Shown piece after piece: positions 25,301 to 39,016 of a stretch of DNA of 64,000 nucleotides. A model generated the notes under the pieces. It was not told the origin of the DNA, made no database searches, and worked only from the letters and a program-made list of their open reading frames with translations. Source of the stretch: Agroathelia rolfsii (Eukaryota > Basidiomycota > Agaricomycetes > Amylocorticiales > Amylocorticiaceae); the NCBI GenBank assembly GCA_018343915.1, contig JABRWF010000004.1, forward strand, positions 1,674,001 to 1,738,000, in the 5' to 3' direction. A program made the position numbers and the translations under genes. Every line of letters begins with the position of its first letter. Within the stretch, counting starts at the first letter, position 1.

Positions 25301-26440
25301 CAGCCAGAAATGCTACCTCATCATGTATACAAAACAATAATCAACGCGCCCATAATCCGGGTAGCCCCGAGAGAAAGTGGTATCGACATCGAAGTAAAAG
25401 GGTTGTTTCATCCTTTTTTTCTCGTCATAGAATGCAACCGTTGCGGTAGACTCTTGAATATCCTCACTGAAACTATGAGGATCTTGTAGGCAATGGATTT
25501 TTCTTTTACTCTTAAAAAGAATGTATTTAGAGTCACTCAATTTTGGAAGATGAACATATTAACAAACCAAGAGTTGATGGATAACCATGACAGTCGCGCA
25601 CGCGGGGCTAATTTCCGATATGCCCCAGGATCGAATGAAAGCATAGAATATCTGGGACACCCCTTGCACGAGTTCGCTCTTGCAGTACTCCGCCAGAAGT
25701 TTTTGCAATGGTAGAGTGGTTGGATGTGGCAGGGTTAAGCCAATGTATTCGGGATAATAATCAAATCCCATGTCCGGGTTGACATCAATGCGAAGCTGGG
25801 TGGGTAGTATGAATCCTTCCTTCGGTATACGAGGCAACTTTGGCCAGCGGGGCCATGCGTCATGTATTAATGGAGGGAGTGAAGCCTCTTCGACAGGGCG
25901 AACCTTGGAGGGAAGTTGGACTACATTATGGAAACAACCGTTGAACCCGGCTTGCATGAGCACGTTGGCTAGCCATCTAGAATGTAATGAGTGGTATAGA
26001 GTAGTGATATACTAAGAGTAATTTCTGACTCAGGGTTGTATATATCTGGGAGCCGTTCGAGGACTTCATTTGGCAATCCATTAGGAATTTTATTGTCCTA
26101 TTCAGATAGTCAAAGAGATGAGTCTGAGTAAGAGGGGGTCATGCTTACGATGATGGCAAGCTCTAAGGGTGCCTTGAACATGTTACCCGCATAGGTATGC
26201 ATGCTCACGTCCACGACATTAAATCTAGAACCTGTATGTTCTTGGAGAATGGACTGGATGTGATTCGCAAATTTCGTTCTTGTGTTAAAATCCAAGCCAT
26301 GACGCTCATAATCCTAATATATCCAATGAGTAAGAACACTATCTGGAAGAGACACATATACCAACAGCACGTTTCCATTGAATATCATTTCGAAGATTCT
26401 CATTGAACTGCGAGACCTTGTGAATGTCGCGGTTTGCCAT
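22385..26440 (-). CDS. Terminal nucleotidyltransferase (Cid1/TUTase-like) with two tandem polymerase modules
   Basis: Read as one gene on the minus strand: start ATG near 26440 (MANRDIHKVSQFNENLR; an in-frame ATG at 26599 is possible), stop at 22385. Module 2 is a full non-canonical poly(A/U) polymerase: VELFGSTRYGISSPTSDLDL (GS plus both metal-binding Asp), GLDCDINVNEQLGL (third Asp), SIKAWAKPRGLNNP, a PAP-associated region HPPLGELMREWFKY, and VIDPFIRAKNVTGA. Module 1 has the same layout but is degenerate: RFNVVDVSMHTYAGNMFKAP, MGFDYYPEYIGL, SWGISE, and LVIQDPILPTRNLAES. A 200-residue Ser/Gln-rich linker (24318-24960) joins them. The C-terminus is RG-rich (RRGRGRGEDK) and probably binds RNA. 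Likely role: 3' tailing of RNA. Single-gene status is inferred; two adjacent genes are the alternative. Confidence 0.75.
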
Positions 26441-26834
26441 GATTTTCGTTCTTAGTTTCTCAGCTCGAAATTTACTCTTGTCGGCGAGCGTCCTCAGACT
26501 GGAAGGTGCCGTTGTCGATATGTAGCACAGTGCAAGAGGGAGTTTTGTGTACACCGGTGACAACCATGTCGATTTGATACCGATGTGCATATAGCGCAAT
26601 AATCACCAAATGGCAATGGCAATGGCAATGGCAATGGCAATGGCAATGGCAATGGCAATGGCAATGGCAATGGCAATGGCAATGGCTATTTTGGCTATCA
26701 CTGCCAGTGGCTCCGGATTACAGAAATTGTGTAATGACTCGGAGCTTGCCATAAATAATAGGCTGGTCCGGAAGCAAATAGCTACTATAGCCTGAGCACC
26801 AGCACAGCCACGGCCAAACTTCAAGTTTATCAAA
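26441..26834. promoter_or_regulatory. Divergent promoter (nucleotidyltransferase / eIF3l)
   Basis: 394 bp between two divergent starts. It carries a perfect 13-copy AATGGC repeat (26609-26686), listed separately. No clear TATA box. Confidence 0.5.
26609..26686. repeat. (AATGGC)13 hexanucleotide repeat
   Basis: 78 bp, 13 uninterrupted AATGGC units. It is open in several frames on both strands (Met-Ala on plus, Ala-Ile and Pro-Leu on minus), which creates false ORFs. It lies in the shared 5' region of two divergent housekeeping genes. Confidence 0.97.
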
Positions 26835-29171
26835 ATGTCGCAGCAAGCTCTCTGGGCAGAGGTCGAAGAGGACCTGCAGGACGTTGATCTCGGCTTGGCC
26901 ATTGGAAACTACGGCCAGAAATACGACGATGGCTAGTCTAATCAAATTCGATTGCTCGGGCGTTGGCTGAACTTCTTTGCAGAGCTTGATGAGGGCACGC
27001 TGCTCGCCATGCAGCAGCAGATGGTGCAGCAATCTGCTTTGGCTCAGGTCCCTGATGCGGTCAAGAGGGTACGTGTAGAAGATATATGGCTCATGAATTG
27101 AAATCACATTCACTGATCTCATATGCTTTAGTTTATCGTACAATTTCACCAAGCCGTTCAGGAGAACAATGTCGCCGAGATCACTCAAGCATATGAAAAC
27201 GGCTGGAATCGACTAACAGAAAAATTCTTCTCAAAAACCGAATGGCCAGAGGCAGAGACAATTGCCCCCCTTGTTGATAATGGCAAGATATAAGCGCTAT
27301 TTGTATATGATTCGAACGCTGACAGCTGGACAGACCATATTTTCTTGATCTTGTACCGAGAACTTTACTATCGCCATGTTTACTCGCGCCTACAGCCTAA
27401 TGTTGATGATCGATTCCATTCCTACGAAAATAGCTGCGAACTTTTCAACTATCTTCTGAGTAAGCCGTTTCCTCATGACATTTCAAAGACATATCTTTGA
27501 TTACTGATTGGGTCCTGAATAGATAACGCTGACGGTCCAGTACCTTTGGATCTCCCTGAGCAATGGCTATGGGATATCATCGACGAATTTATCTACCAAT
27601 TCCAATCTTTCTGTGTTTGGCGTTCAAAAATAAAGTCGAAAACCGATGATGAATTGAGTATGCTTACCGATGCCCGTGAAGTAGGCAATTTTGATCTTAT
27701 TTTAAATCTAATCACTGAAGTAAATTATTTAAAAGGTTTGGAGCTCCTATAGCGTACTCAACGTTCTCTATTCTTTGATTCAAAAATCAAAAATCAACGA
27801 GCAAATTGCTGCACAGCAGGAAGGCAAGAGCGCAGAGGAAATTGCGTCCGTCTTATTCCGATTATATCTTATGGATTGTGATACTTACTATGTTTGCAGT
27901 GAGATAGCCGGGGAATATGGCTCAAAACCCATTTATCGTCTCCTTGGTTACTTCAGCTTGATTGGTCTCCTCCGTGTTCACGTCCTTCTTGGTGACTTTA
28001 CTTTGGCACTGAAGGTCATAGAAAATGTTGAGCTGAATCAAAAGGTATGTGGGTTTCACTTCTTACCAGATAACATATTGAACACTACTACAGACCCCAT
28101 ACAGTAGGGTCACAGCTTGTCATGTGGCAACCTACTACTACGTTGGATTCTGTTACATCATGCTGCGCCGGTATTCGGACGCCATTAGGACATTTGTAAC
28201 AATCCTGAACTTCACGATGCGCATGCGTCAATATCACACGCGCAGTTACCAATATGATCAAGTAAGAGAAACATATTAGCATAACTCTGCATCAAAACCC
28301 GCACTGAATAATGTAATCAAGATCAACAAGACAGCAGACAGGATGTATGCACTCTTTGCCGTCTGCACCGCATTGTCGCCCAGTCGCACGGACGACAATA
28401 TTTCAAACATAGTCAAGGAGAAATATGGCGAACAGTTCGCCAAGATGTCGAAGGGGTATGTGAGACTATCCCTGGAACGTAACACTGTCTTATCTCCTAT
28501 TTCTAGAGAGGAAGGCCTAGCCGCATTTGAGGAGCTTTTCCTTTATGCATGCCCCAAGTTCATTTCGGCCAACCCTCCGCCTTACGAGGATCCATCGGCT
28601 GTAGCTACGCTTCTTGAAGAGCCCCCCATTGAGCCGGCACAACGTCATCTGCAATTGTTCTTATCTGATGTTCGGGCACAAGCATCTGTCCCAACCTTGC
28701 GCAGCTTCCTCAAGCTCTACTCTTCGCTTGACGCCAAGAAACTTTCGAACTTCCTGGACGCGGATGAAGAGCAGATGGTACAGCAATTAATGACTATGAA
28801 GCAGGCCAGCAGGAGCGTGAACCGCACAGGAAACGAAAGGGGCTTCCTGGAGGGTCAGATCGTGTCCACGAGTGACTTGAACTTCGTCATCGATGAGGTT
28901 GGTGATTTGTCTGACACTTCGTCACACGCATTGTTAATCTTTCCTCTAGAACATGGTCCATATCACGGAGTCTACCGTTGGCAGGAGGTATGCCAGCTGG
29001 TTCATTCGCAACACCGAGCATGCGCAGCGTGTCTACGATGGTCTACGCAATGCACCTTTGCCTGTTGCCCAGAAGTCGGCTGCGGCTGCGGCAACCGGCG
29101 CGTCGACCACCACCAACACTAGGTCAGGCGGACAGAAGTCGGTGGCCTGGGGTAACGTCAAGACTGCATAA
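26835..29171 (+). CDS. eIF3l: Eukaryotic translation initiation factor 3 subunit L
   Basis: PCI-domain subunit of eIF3. Start [20 protein letters not shown] at 26835; stop TAA 29169-29171. Conserved blocks in order: [169 protein letters not shown]. Early exons: 26835-26931, 26983-27068, 27132-27282, 27334-27459, 27523-27680. To keep the frame and the conserved LVDNDHIF, two introns (26932-26982 and 27283-27333, both 51 nt) must use GC instead of GT donors. All other introns are GT-AG. The remainder has no break, so the gene is judged functional. Confidence 0.9.
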
Positions 29172-29432
29172 TCATTGTCTTATACATAGTCCCTATTTTT
29201 AGCATCATGTATTTAGCCATAAAGCGATTCGTATGGTTTCTCGATTCATAATTGTGAATATAGATTGTGTAACGGATGGCTAGTGAGTCCAGCGGTCACT
29301 TGGAGTGAACCTTTACATAAGCGACGAGATGTTGCATAAGGTGCGCCTTTACCATATCGAGCTTGTTACATTGCCGTCATCGACTGGATTCAGTTTCCTA
29401 CAGCACAACTGTGACCTCGACTGCTTGTAATC

Positions 29433-30392
29433 ATGGCTTCACGACCGCTCAACGATGAGGAGGTTCTCACCGAGATGAACAAGATGGTATGCTGTGCAAG
29501 ATGTTTTAATTGAAGCGAGTTACGTACCTCCGATGTTTCCAGGTCGCGTTCATCAAGCAGGAGGCACTTGAGAAGGCTCGCGAGATCAGGGTCAAAGCGG
29601 ATGAAGAGTTTGCCATTGAGAAGGTATAGCTGGCTTACTACATGCGCGGATGTGTTCAATCGGTCTTCACAAGTTGTATAGGCAAGATTGGTCAAGCAAG
29701 AACAACAAGCCATCGACGCCCAGTACGAGAAGAAACTAAAGGGTGCCGAGACTGCGCAAAAGATGTAAATCATCGATGCTCCTTATATTGTAAATATTCT
29801 TGCTTGTGCTCATCATATCGCAAGTGCCCAGTCGACCTTGACGAACAAGTCCCGCTTGAAGCTTCTGCAGCGTCGCGAAGAGCATCTACAAGACCTCTTT
29901 ACATCTGCTCGTGATGAGCTTCTCCGGCTTGCAGGAGATGAGGGCCGCTATGTTCAATTCCTGGAGGGTATCATCCTGCAGGGCTTCCTTCAACTGCTCG
30001 AACTCAAGGCGATCATCGTGGCACGCGAGAAGGATGCTGACGTTGTGAACAAGGCCGCCGAAGCTGCTCAGGGACGATACAAGGAAATCAGCGGGCGAGA
30101 TGTCGAATTTGAAGTTGACAATAGTTTGAGCGATGAGGGGTGAGTGCGATCTGTGTCCTCACATGCAGAATGCTTATCCGTACAACTATAGTGCTGGAGG
30201 TATTATCCTCATTAGTGGTAGTCGTCGTATAACTATTGACAACACTCTTGATGAGCGTTTGCGTCTGCTTGAGGAGAGGGTATGCTCCTGTTTCTATTCC
30301 ACTCGAAACCTTTCTGACAGATGCATTAGATGCTGCCGGAGATCCGGAAGGACTTGTTCGGTGCCAACGAAAACCGCAAGTTCTACACGTGA
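29433..30392 (+). CDS. VMA4: V-type proton ATPase subunit E
   Basis: Peripheral-stalk subunit of the vacuolar H+-ATPase V1 sector. Start MASRPLNDEEVLTEMNKMVA at 29433; stop TGA 30390-30392 after ENRKFYT. Conserved: MVAFIKQEALEKAREIRVKA, EEFAIEKARLVKQEQQAI, YEKKLKGAETAQKI, SRLKLLQRREEHLQDLF, GFLQLLELKAIIVARE, GGIILISGSRRITIDNTLDE, LEERMLPEIRKDLFG. The N-terminal half is a long charged helix that pairs with subunit G, and the C-terminal part is globular. About seven exons with introns of 50-70 nt. It is followed by a convergent cellobiose dehydrogenase gene. Confidence 0.92.
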
Positions 30393-30650
30393 ACACCCTT
30401 GCCCCATATCTTCTTGGACTATGAATCACTACGATAATCACTATGATCGATTTTAGATCAATCTTACTCCTAACGATAGTATGTCATGAATGGAGAATAC
30501 TGGTGGGATTAATCCACAGATTTCTCTCTCTAAGTGTTCATTTGTATGGCAAAATGCGTGTGTGATTGATGATAAATGAAATAACATGACAGTACACAGA
30601 ACTACAGAATTCCCCTTATGGTATAACTCTCCATCCTATGAACCCTTAGT

Positions 30651-34111
<3,461 letters not shown>

Positions 34112-36362
34112 GGTAATTACAGTTGCAGGCTACCCTCGTGGTAGTGCTTTACCATTTCTTGGGTAGCTCTTGAGTGGTATTTAACCGTCTCTTGAGATAG
34201 CGATAGCATGCGAAGAATATCCGCAATCCAGGGATAGCGACAGTTTCTCAGCGAGACCGGCCAACGTCTCGTGAGATGCGTTTCTCAAGGACTAAGATAG
34301 CATGGTGACAGAATTGGAACCGATCTGACTGCGTGAGAGAGCTGCCGCAGAGACAACGGATCGAATTCGGGGTTGATGGGCTGTCTTGTGGGTTTGTGAC
34401 CCTCTGGCAGGCTGTATCTGGGCCTCGGATATTTAGTAAAAGAACGGCACGCAAGTGAGGATGCAGTCTCGTGATAGACGCCTACCGCCATTTGATGACC
34501 TGTAAAGTTCCGTTCCTAGGTAACAAGGTCGTTTCTCGCGGTATGAACCGAGGAACGGCCGTAGAATATCCAAATCTGAATGTTTGACACGGTGTCTTGC
34601 ATCTGGAAGAATTGATATGAGTTGATCCGTCTTAGCATGTGAGGCTCAGTCGCCTTCTGAGCGTGCATAACACCATTCGCTTTGAATTCCCTAGGCACCA
34701 AGCGGTTATGTATGCTTGTACTCTATGATGTTCGTTAGATTCAATAAAAATGATGTCACCGTAAAGATGAATGTTGAACAACGGCTGTTTTAATTAGTCT
34801 AATAGGAATAGGAGCAAGTGCGGATAGAATTCGTCTGGGGCGACCTTATAGTCATTTTCCATCGTCCTGGGTACAGTACCCATGTGCTTCACAGCAGAGA
34901 TACAAGCAGGCAGGGGTAGCCTTCACGCGCTTGACAATTGAAGTGCTTCATTTAACCGAGCTACTGCCAGTAAAAGAGCTGCAAATACTTACTGGATTTC
35001 TCAGCTACAGAATCAGACACAATCAGGGCATACCAATCCGTTTATTGGCCGAAGGTCATAACTGTATGCCTTGAGACTCTTCAGAGTCAACTCGAATCAC
35101 ACTCGCCAGTGCCAACCCACATCCAGTTGTCCAATGGTAGCTTCCGTCGTTGCTTTATTGTCGCAATTACTCCGGCGGCGATAACACCAAGCGTCTCCGT
35201 AGCCCGGTCGTTGGCTCACCTGTCTCGTTCAAAGTTACTGCGATAAGACTCGGACGGCTTCTAGTGACAGAGTATAGGCCTGGAAGGTGATTGAAACCAA
35301 GCCATTGGCCAATATTATATTACCTTGTCAACACTGCCATCTCGACTCGAGTCACAATCAGCCTGGCTGCTGTCCATGGGCATGCATGAACTTTCAGGCT
35401 ACATACTACCATATCTCACCAGTTTTACCACAAGATGTCAACTTTACTCACCCTCTATATCTGCCTACATATTCTTGTGGCTAGAATGATTTGTAAAACC
35501 CAAGTTGGGACCTCCTGTACATGTTCTGGCCCTTGCAAAATCATTGGATAACCGATGCCCGTGATTTTCTTCAAGTCTTATAGGTCTCTCATTATGGCCA
35601 CACGGATAGCCTCTTACAATTATTCATCACAGCACCAACTCTCAGTTGCGGCATTGTCTACACTCCTGACATGCAATCGGACCAGCCTAAGATATTATTG
35701 GCGGATGGAGCTACGATGAATAATCCATAAACTCCGTACGCTGTACTCCCGAGACTGCGCTGTATTTGGACCATGGTATATGACATCCAAGTCACATAGC
35801 GCCATGCCAGCTGAGCCAAATGACCGAGAACATGGCAATGCGCCACTAAACAGCCCTTTGCAGTCACAGGATTTCCAAGCGCATCGGCCCTTGATTTCTC
35901 AGGCGGTTGGTTTTCCGACTCGCTCCTATGCCAATTTGCGCCATGTCCCTTGAGTTATCCAATTTAAGACGACCTCCCGTGATGAACACGTAGCATGTTT
36001 GACAGATGATACGGAGCTCTGCATTCCTGAGACATGACGTCAAACTGCGCCGTAGGGCACTGAACAATTGCTATACACTACGCCTTGCCCAATGCTGCTG
36101 GGGGAGACGGACAATGGCCCCCGCCAGACAAGTCCGAGTCAGGCTGGAGGGAAGAGGCATCCCAAACTAGCTATAGGAGTCATGTATTATTTTCTAGTTG
36201 AGCATTATTGGATATGTCATAGTCGAGAATAACATGGTCTGGTGGTATGAGTGAGTGAATGCCAGAACAGGCACACGGTGTTGTCGGAGCGCGGTGAGAG
36301 TGTGTGCGTAAGTCAAAGTGCAGCTGGCGAGTGCAACAAACGGCCTTCGCGCGCCTCTTGGC

Positions 36363-36404
36363 TGTGTCCGTGTCCGTGTCTGTGTCTGTGTCTGTGTCTG
36401 TCCA
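36363..36404. repeat. (TGTGTC)n imperfect hexanucleotide repeat
   Basis: Seven units of TGTGTC/CGTGTC, about 255 bp before the Spg1-like start codon. Confidence 0.9.
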
Positions 36405-36514
36405 TTGCTCTCCAATCACCGTCCTTGTACTTGTCTGGACCCGTAGTTGCTGCCCACGCTCCTCAATCAGGTTGAGTGGGCCTCAATCACCCAGCACGCC
36501 CGCCGGGCCCGGAC

Positions 36515-36520
36515 ACGCGT
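36515..36520. promoter_or_regulatory. ACGCGT (MCB-like) site upstream of Spg1-like gene
   Basis: Palindromic ACGCGT, 137 bp before the ATG. It is the core of the MluI cell-cycle box bound by MBF in yeasts; use in this fungus is an inference from the gene's mitotic role. Confidence 0.35.
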
Positions 36521-36656
36521 AGCGCGCCTTCCGTTCCCTACTCTTCTCTCTCTCACTCATACTGTAATATCTGAAACTCCTCACCACCCTCGACTACTCG
36601 CCTCTATATTTCTCTTCACTTGAAGCTCTAATTACCTGCATTCATCTTCACTCACC

Positions 36657-37593
36657 ATGTCTGCCGCCGCTTCATCATCGAGTTCGACCCAACCATCATC
36701 CACACCCGGCACCAGTTCAGGGCCACACCCGATGCTCGAGAACAACAACGAGAAGAATAGGTTAGTGTCATTACGTGAAATCGCATTCTTGGGAATGCTC
36801 GGCGCTTACATGCTTCCTGTTTAGTGTGGTCATCAAAGTTGGAATGGTTGGCGATTCACAGATCGGCAAAACCAGTCTCATGGTGAAATATGTAGAAGGG
36901 AGCTTTGACGAGGATTATATCCAGACCCTGGGTGCGTAGAAAAACCCGTACTAATGTCATACTTGAATGCCCTGCTCATACTTAGTATCAGGTGTGAATT
37001 TCATGGAAAAGACTATATCCGTCAGGAGAACAACCATTACGTTCTCCATCTGGGATCTTGGTGGACAAAGAGAGTTTGTCAACATGCTCCCTCTTGTATG
37101 CAACGACGCGGTTGCGATTTTGTTCATGTTCGACTTATCACGAAAATCAACATTGAACTCGGTAAAAGAGTGGTATAGGCAAGCACGAGGGTTCAACAAG
37201 GTCAGCCTCCATCCATTCCTGTTTTTCAAGAGTTGAATACCCACTAAAAAATCCATTAGAGTGCCATACCATTTCTCATCGGAACAAAGTTCGATACTTT
37301 TGCCACGTTTCCTCGTGATGAACAAGAAGAGATTACCAAACAGGTGCACCGCCCCCGCCCCCCCCCCCCCTTCGTTCGTATGCGTTGCAATCCATTCTAA
37401 CCAATTTTGTCGATTATAGGCGAAGCGTTTTGCCCGGGCCATGCATGCATCCCTTATCTTTTGTTCAACATCAGCATCCATCAACGTCCAAAAGATATTT
37501 AAGATTGTCCTAGCCAAGGCATTCGATCTCAAATGCGTCATCCCAGAAATTGAAGGCGTTGGCGAGCCCATCCTGATATACGTGGATGTTTGA
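36657..37593 (+). CDS. SPG1: Septation/mitotic-exit small GTPase Spg1/Tem1
   Basis: Ras-superfamily GTPase at the top of the septation initiation/mitotic exit network, acting at the spindle pole body. Start [20 protein letters not shown] at 36657; stop 37591-37593 after LIYVDV. Motifs: P-loop [48 protein letters not shown] (G3), and LIGTKFDTF (G4 as TKxD, typical of Spg1/Tem1 rather than NKxD). C-terminus [19 protein letters not shown]. No CaaX box, as expected for this family. About five exons; one intron contains a C13 run (37358-37370). Confidence 0.93.
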
Positions 37594-39016
37594 TCAGGGG
37601 TCCATGGAGCATAAAGCATACCTTAGTCTGCGTTCCTAGGGCTGGTGTTTCCGATGAACTATTTTTTTGAGTGTGGGGATGATCATACAGGAAGGCACTG
37701 CGAAGGCAAAAATTGGATTATACCTTCGATTATTTTTTCCTCATTTGACGTATGCTACGAATGCTGTCAAGGACCAACCCGAGTACAGGATAATTCGTAG
37801 ATTACATTCTTTTTTTTTTACATCTTGTCGTTCTCATCATCGGCTTTTTCCATCATTCAAACTCACCCTTACATTACACATCGCCTCCTCTGGACTCGTA
37901 TATTGTTCCCCAACTCCTTTCCCTCTCTACCCTCCCGCATACTTAAATACGTCATTGTTTCATCATCTTCCTTTTTGCCGTTTTGTCATTGCAGCGTCTT
38001 CTATTTACTCACCATCTCCCCCATGCTTTCGTTTTCTTTTTGCTGCATACCACAACCGTACTATTGCTCTCGACCTTACATGAAAAACACCCTTCGGGAT
38101 AATCGCCAAGCTTATATGACTGTTCCAATTGATATAAGAATATGTTTCTTAAAATACCCGTTGTTGCAATCTGTTCAGCCCCTTCAGTCCGATCATCACG
38201 ATTGTCTCTAGCTAGTGTTGATAATCGATTATTCTTATTCTTTTTCTTGGGGTGTACCACGGAATTATCGCTGTGCGGTGCGCATTTCTTAGAAACAGTA
38301 TTAAAAAGTCCATGCAATTTGGAATTGGCACTTCCTAGTATCGTCATCATCATCATCATCACCGAGCCATTTCCTAAAGTTTGATGTGCTAGCGCACACC
38401 AGGTGTTATCACAGCCAATAATTCGTGAAATAGCCTAAGTGGTCGTGGTCCGACGACTATAATCAGCAAAATAAAGCATGGTGGGTCTTTTTGGAACTCG
38501 GTGCCAGTTAAGCGGTGCATCCGCCCATTCGCTCGTGTGCTCATGATCATCTGCATAATTTTAAAAACTGATTCCTCGTGGGAGAACGGGAACGACCACA
38601 AGTTAACCAACCACTGGCATAGCCGGGATCATAACCAGGTGCTAGCTGGTCCTGGTTAAGGCGGCGTGACCTGGCTCAACTTGTGTGTCATTGAATTTGC
38701 CTCCTGCCTGGCCCTTTCTATACCATAGTGTTACTGTATGTAGAATGCATTGGTTGAGGTGTATAAATTAAATATCTTGACCGCAAATGAGGACCATAGA
38801 TGACCACTTGCGCGGGTCAAGCTTTGGCTCGCGATCTCGTGATCAAGAGTGAACGACTTTGAGCGCGTAGCTGGTTGAATTACTGTATTTAGATGGATCC
38901 GGTTTGACCAGAGCAATCTCGGTCGCTCCCTCCCTTCTTCCATCATCCCTCTCTTTTTCATCCAGATAACCTGGACCTCCATTCCCTTGCGATAGCTTTT
39001 GGAAAACTATTAGGCC
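37594..39016. other. Intergenic spacer upstream of cyclin copy 1
   Basis: 1.4 kb. The first half (about 37800-38060) is pyrimidine-rich and probably contains the long 3' UTR of the Spg1-like gene; the second half is the cyclin promoter. A short ATC run occurs at 38341-38358. No gene was seen; the 128-138 codon ORFs here are low-complexity and lack motifs. Confidence 0.45.

Larger units (their letters stand above)
34112..36656. other. Intergenic region between divergent genes
   Basis: 2.5 kb. It includes the promoter of the cellobiose dehydrogenase gene (near 34112-34700) and of the Spg1-like gene (36400-36656). ORFs of 60-79 codons are unconvincing. A TGTGTC repeat and an ACGCGT site near the Spg1 side are listed separately. 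No RNA gene was recognised. Confidence 0.45.

Noticed and set aside
26835..27000. eIF3l as a pseudogene because of TAG at 26934-26936
   Set aside because: A 51-nt intron with a GC donor removes the stop, keeps the phase, and the remaining exons are fully intact.
26718..27188. 156-codon minus-strand ORF over the eIF3l 5' end
   Set aside because: Opposite strand of eIF3l exons and of the hexamer repeat; no independent features.
35780..35835. tRNA A-box-like word TGGCTCAGCTGG on the minus strand
   Set aside because: No convincing B box (GGTTCGANTCC) or acceptor stem at the right distance.
35658..35867. 69-codon minus ORF with AHCHVLGH and GVYGLFIVAP, resembling multicopper oxidase pieces
   Set aside because: Motifs are in the wrong order for a copper oxidase, no flanking exons can be joined, and the resemblance is short; at most a decayed relic.
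37667..38211. Overlapping 128-138 codon ORFs after the Spg1-like gene
   Set aside because: Pyrimidine-rich low-complexity sequence, probably 3' UTR; no conserved pattern.
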